Assembly (NCBI RefSeq): GCF_000812865.1
Contig: NZ_JSYL01000002.1
Coordinates: 248,001-312,000 of the forward strand
From: Kaistella jeonii
GTDB lineage: Bacteria > Bacteroidota > Bacteroidia > Flavobacteriales > Weeksellaceae
Length of the DNA: 64,000 nucleotides
Reading direction: 5' to 3'
How positions within the stretch are numbered: the stretch's first letter is position 1; every line of letters starts with the position of its first letter. Positions 63,083 through 64,000 of the stretch are shown here, piece by piece. The position numbers were made by a program, and so were the translations under genes. The notes below the pieces were generated by a model. The model ran no database searches and was not told the DNA's origin. It saw only the letters and a program-made list of their open reading frames with translations.

Positions 63083-63406
63083 TTATGTTTTTATTAAAAT
63101 TTTATTATTTATCTGCAATATTTTTCCAGTTCCAATCAATTTCGGACCTTCGATAAATTTAAACTCTAATCCTTCGAATAATTTATTCTCAAAAATTTCC
63201 GGAAACAAAAGTGTTATTTCAGCTTTAACATTTTCTCCAGGACAAACCCAGTCTGTACCAATAAAAATTTGTCTTCCTGAAGTTGTACTTTCTTCAAAGT
63301 CAAACTTAATTTGAGGTCTATAACCTGATTTTGCAGGTGTCATTTGTCCACCTTTTTCTGTAGTGTTATATTTTAACATAGCTGTGAAATCAAAATCGTT
63401 TCTCAT
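63083..63406 (-). CDS. Stand-alone protein resembling EF-Tu C-terminal domain
   Basis: A 107-residue protein. RPQIKFDFEESTTSGRQIFI, then VCPGENVKAEITLLFPEIF and FKFIEGPKLIGTGKILQI follow the order and spacing of EF-Tu domain III (YRPQFYF, PGDNV.EVELI and REGGRTVGAGVV). There is no GTPase domain. I know small uncharacterised Bacteroidota proteins of this kind but no established role. It sits between metH and metF with short spacers to metH (22 bases), so it may be cotranscribed with the methionine genes. Confidence 0.75.
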   Translation of the reverse strand: MRNDFDFTAMLKYNTTEKGGQMTPAKSGYRPQIKFDFEESTTSGRQIFIGTDWVCPGENVKAEITLLFPEIFENKLFEGLEFKFIEGPKLIGTGKILQINNKILIKT

Positions 63407-63428
63407 GATTTTATAATATGTAAAAGAA

Positions 63429-64000
63429 TTATTCCGCTAAATTCGGACTCAGCCATTTTCTCGCGAATTCCAGATCAACTCCTTTTCTTTCGGCATAATC
63501 CTTCAATTGATCTTCTTTAATTTTTCCAACACCAAAATATTTCGCTTTGGGATTTCCAAAATAATATCCGGAAACTGCTGCAGTTGGAAACATGGCCAAA
63601 CTTTCTGTCAATTCCAACTCGATATTTTCTTTAACTTTTAATAAATCCCAAATTGTTTTCTTTTCCAAGTGGTCTGGACATGCAGGATAACCAGGAGCAG
63701 GGCGAATTCCCAAATATTTCTCGGCGATCAAATCTTCATTTCCCAGATTTTCATTTTCATCGTAACCCCAAAATTCCGTTCGAACTTTATAATGTAAAAA
63801 TTCTGCAAAGGCTTCTGCGAGACGATCTGCTAAAGCTTTCACGATAATTGCGTTGTAATCATCGCCATCATCATAATATTTTTGCGCTAACTCTTCCGTC
63901 CCAAATCCTGTTGTTACGGCAAAAGCACCCATATAATCTTGCTTTCCAAAAGTTTTTGGAGAAATAAAATCACTTAAAGCCAAATATTCTTTTCCCGCAG
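63429..64000 (-). CDS. metH: Methionine synthase, C-terminal AdoMet-activation domain (cut by window end)
   Basis: C-terminal part of cobalamin-dependent methionine synthase, or a separate activation-domain subunit; the frame is open to the window edge. The reactivation domain is recognised by TGFGTEELAQKYYDDGDDYN, ALADRLAEAFAEFLHYKVR, the signature RPAPGYPACPDHLEK and the terminal SGYYFGNPKAKYFGVGKI segment, where AdoMet binds to remethylate oxidised cobalamin. It uses the 5-methyl-THF made by metF, next on the same strand. Confidence 0.95.
   Translation of the reverse strand, partial: AGKEYLALSDFISPKTFGKQDYMGAFAVTTGFGTEELAQKYYDDGDDYNAIIVKALADRLAEAFAEFLHYKVRTEFWGYDENENLGNEDLIAEKYLGIRPAPGYPACPDHLEKKTIWDLLKVKENIELELTESLAMFPTAAVSGYYFGNPKAKYFGVGKIKEDQLKDYAERKGVDLEFARKWLSPNLAE

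Noticed and set aside
62850-63314. 154-codon plus-strand frame across the repeats and the EF-Tu-like gene
   Set aside because: It spans the subfamily B repeat and the hairpin cluster and is antisense to a better supported gene.
1-64000. tRNA, rRNA, riboswitch or replication origin
   Set aside because: I looked in the gaps between genes and recognised no tRNA cloverleaf, rRNA segment, known riboswitch or DnaA-box cluster. A covariance-model scan would be needed to exclude small RNAs.

Overview
The window reads as chromosomal DNA from a Flavobacteriia-type member of the Bacteroidota, most likely a Weeksellaceae/Chryseobacterium-like organism. The signs are A+T-rich DNA, promoters of the form TTG-N19-TAnnTTTG, few Shine-Dalgarno-like sites, type IX secretion (T9SS) sorting tails, SPII lipoproteins with Cys after about 20 residues, and ribosomal proteins S14, L31 and L36 in zinc-free forms. 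The genus is an inference; no rRNA or tRNA gene was found in the window.

Layout. 1-5.8 kb: end of aspS, a LytS-type histidine kinase with a broken LytTR regulator, a CPBP protease and recQ. 5.8-14.4 kb (minus strand): an SDR/crotonase/SMUG2-glycosylase operon, a GxxExxY gene with a nonsense codon lying between palindromic repeats, a PaaZ with an extra C-terminal domain, citrate synthase and enolase. 14.5-15.4 kb: a small lipoprotein, a 17-copy 8-bp tandem repeat and a dispersed repeat. 15.4-29.4 kb: ribosomal protein operon rplC to rplQ, including secY, infA, rpmJ, rpmD and rpoA. 29.6-34.0 kb: a block of three non-ribosomal genes and several repeats separating rplC from rpsJ. 34.0-37.4 kb: rpsL-rpsG-fusA-rpsJ. 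37.5-49.3 kb: a membrane protein, a T9SS leucine-rich protein, a two-gene unit whose second gene has an internal stop, pncB, DUF5995, rmuC, a SpoU methyltransferase, and a membrane-anchored regulator-like protein with its lipoprotein. 49.3-52.7 kb: trhO-trhP-ferredoxin-5-formyl-THF cyclo-ligase. 52.9-64 kb: a T9SS protein, a GlmU-like protein, rpmE2, lipoproteins, MazG, aroA, an SDR, two tandem secreted paralogues, metF, a stand-alone EF-Tu-domain-like protein and the end of metH.

Most of the window is housekeeping. The items most worth following up are: (1) adjacent TrhO and TrhP, two alternative tRNA U34 hydroxylation enzymes, sharing the same C-terminal domain; (2) GxxExxY nuclease-fold coding sequence bracketed by palindromic repeats, with a solo repeat 25 kb away; (3) two related subfamilies of a dispersed intergenic element (five copies), a second hairpin family with compensatory changes, and a three-hairpin cluster; (4) insertion of an uncharacterised gene block between rpsJ and rplC, with a well-formed promoter now in front of rplC. 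Three genes (LytTR regulator, GxxExxY, HhH-like) are independently disrupted.
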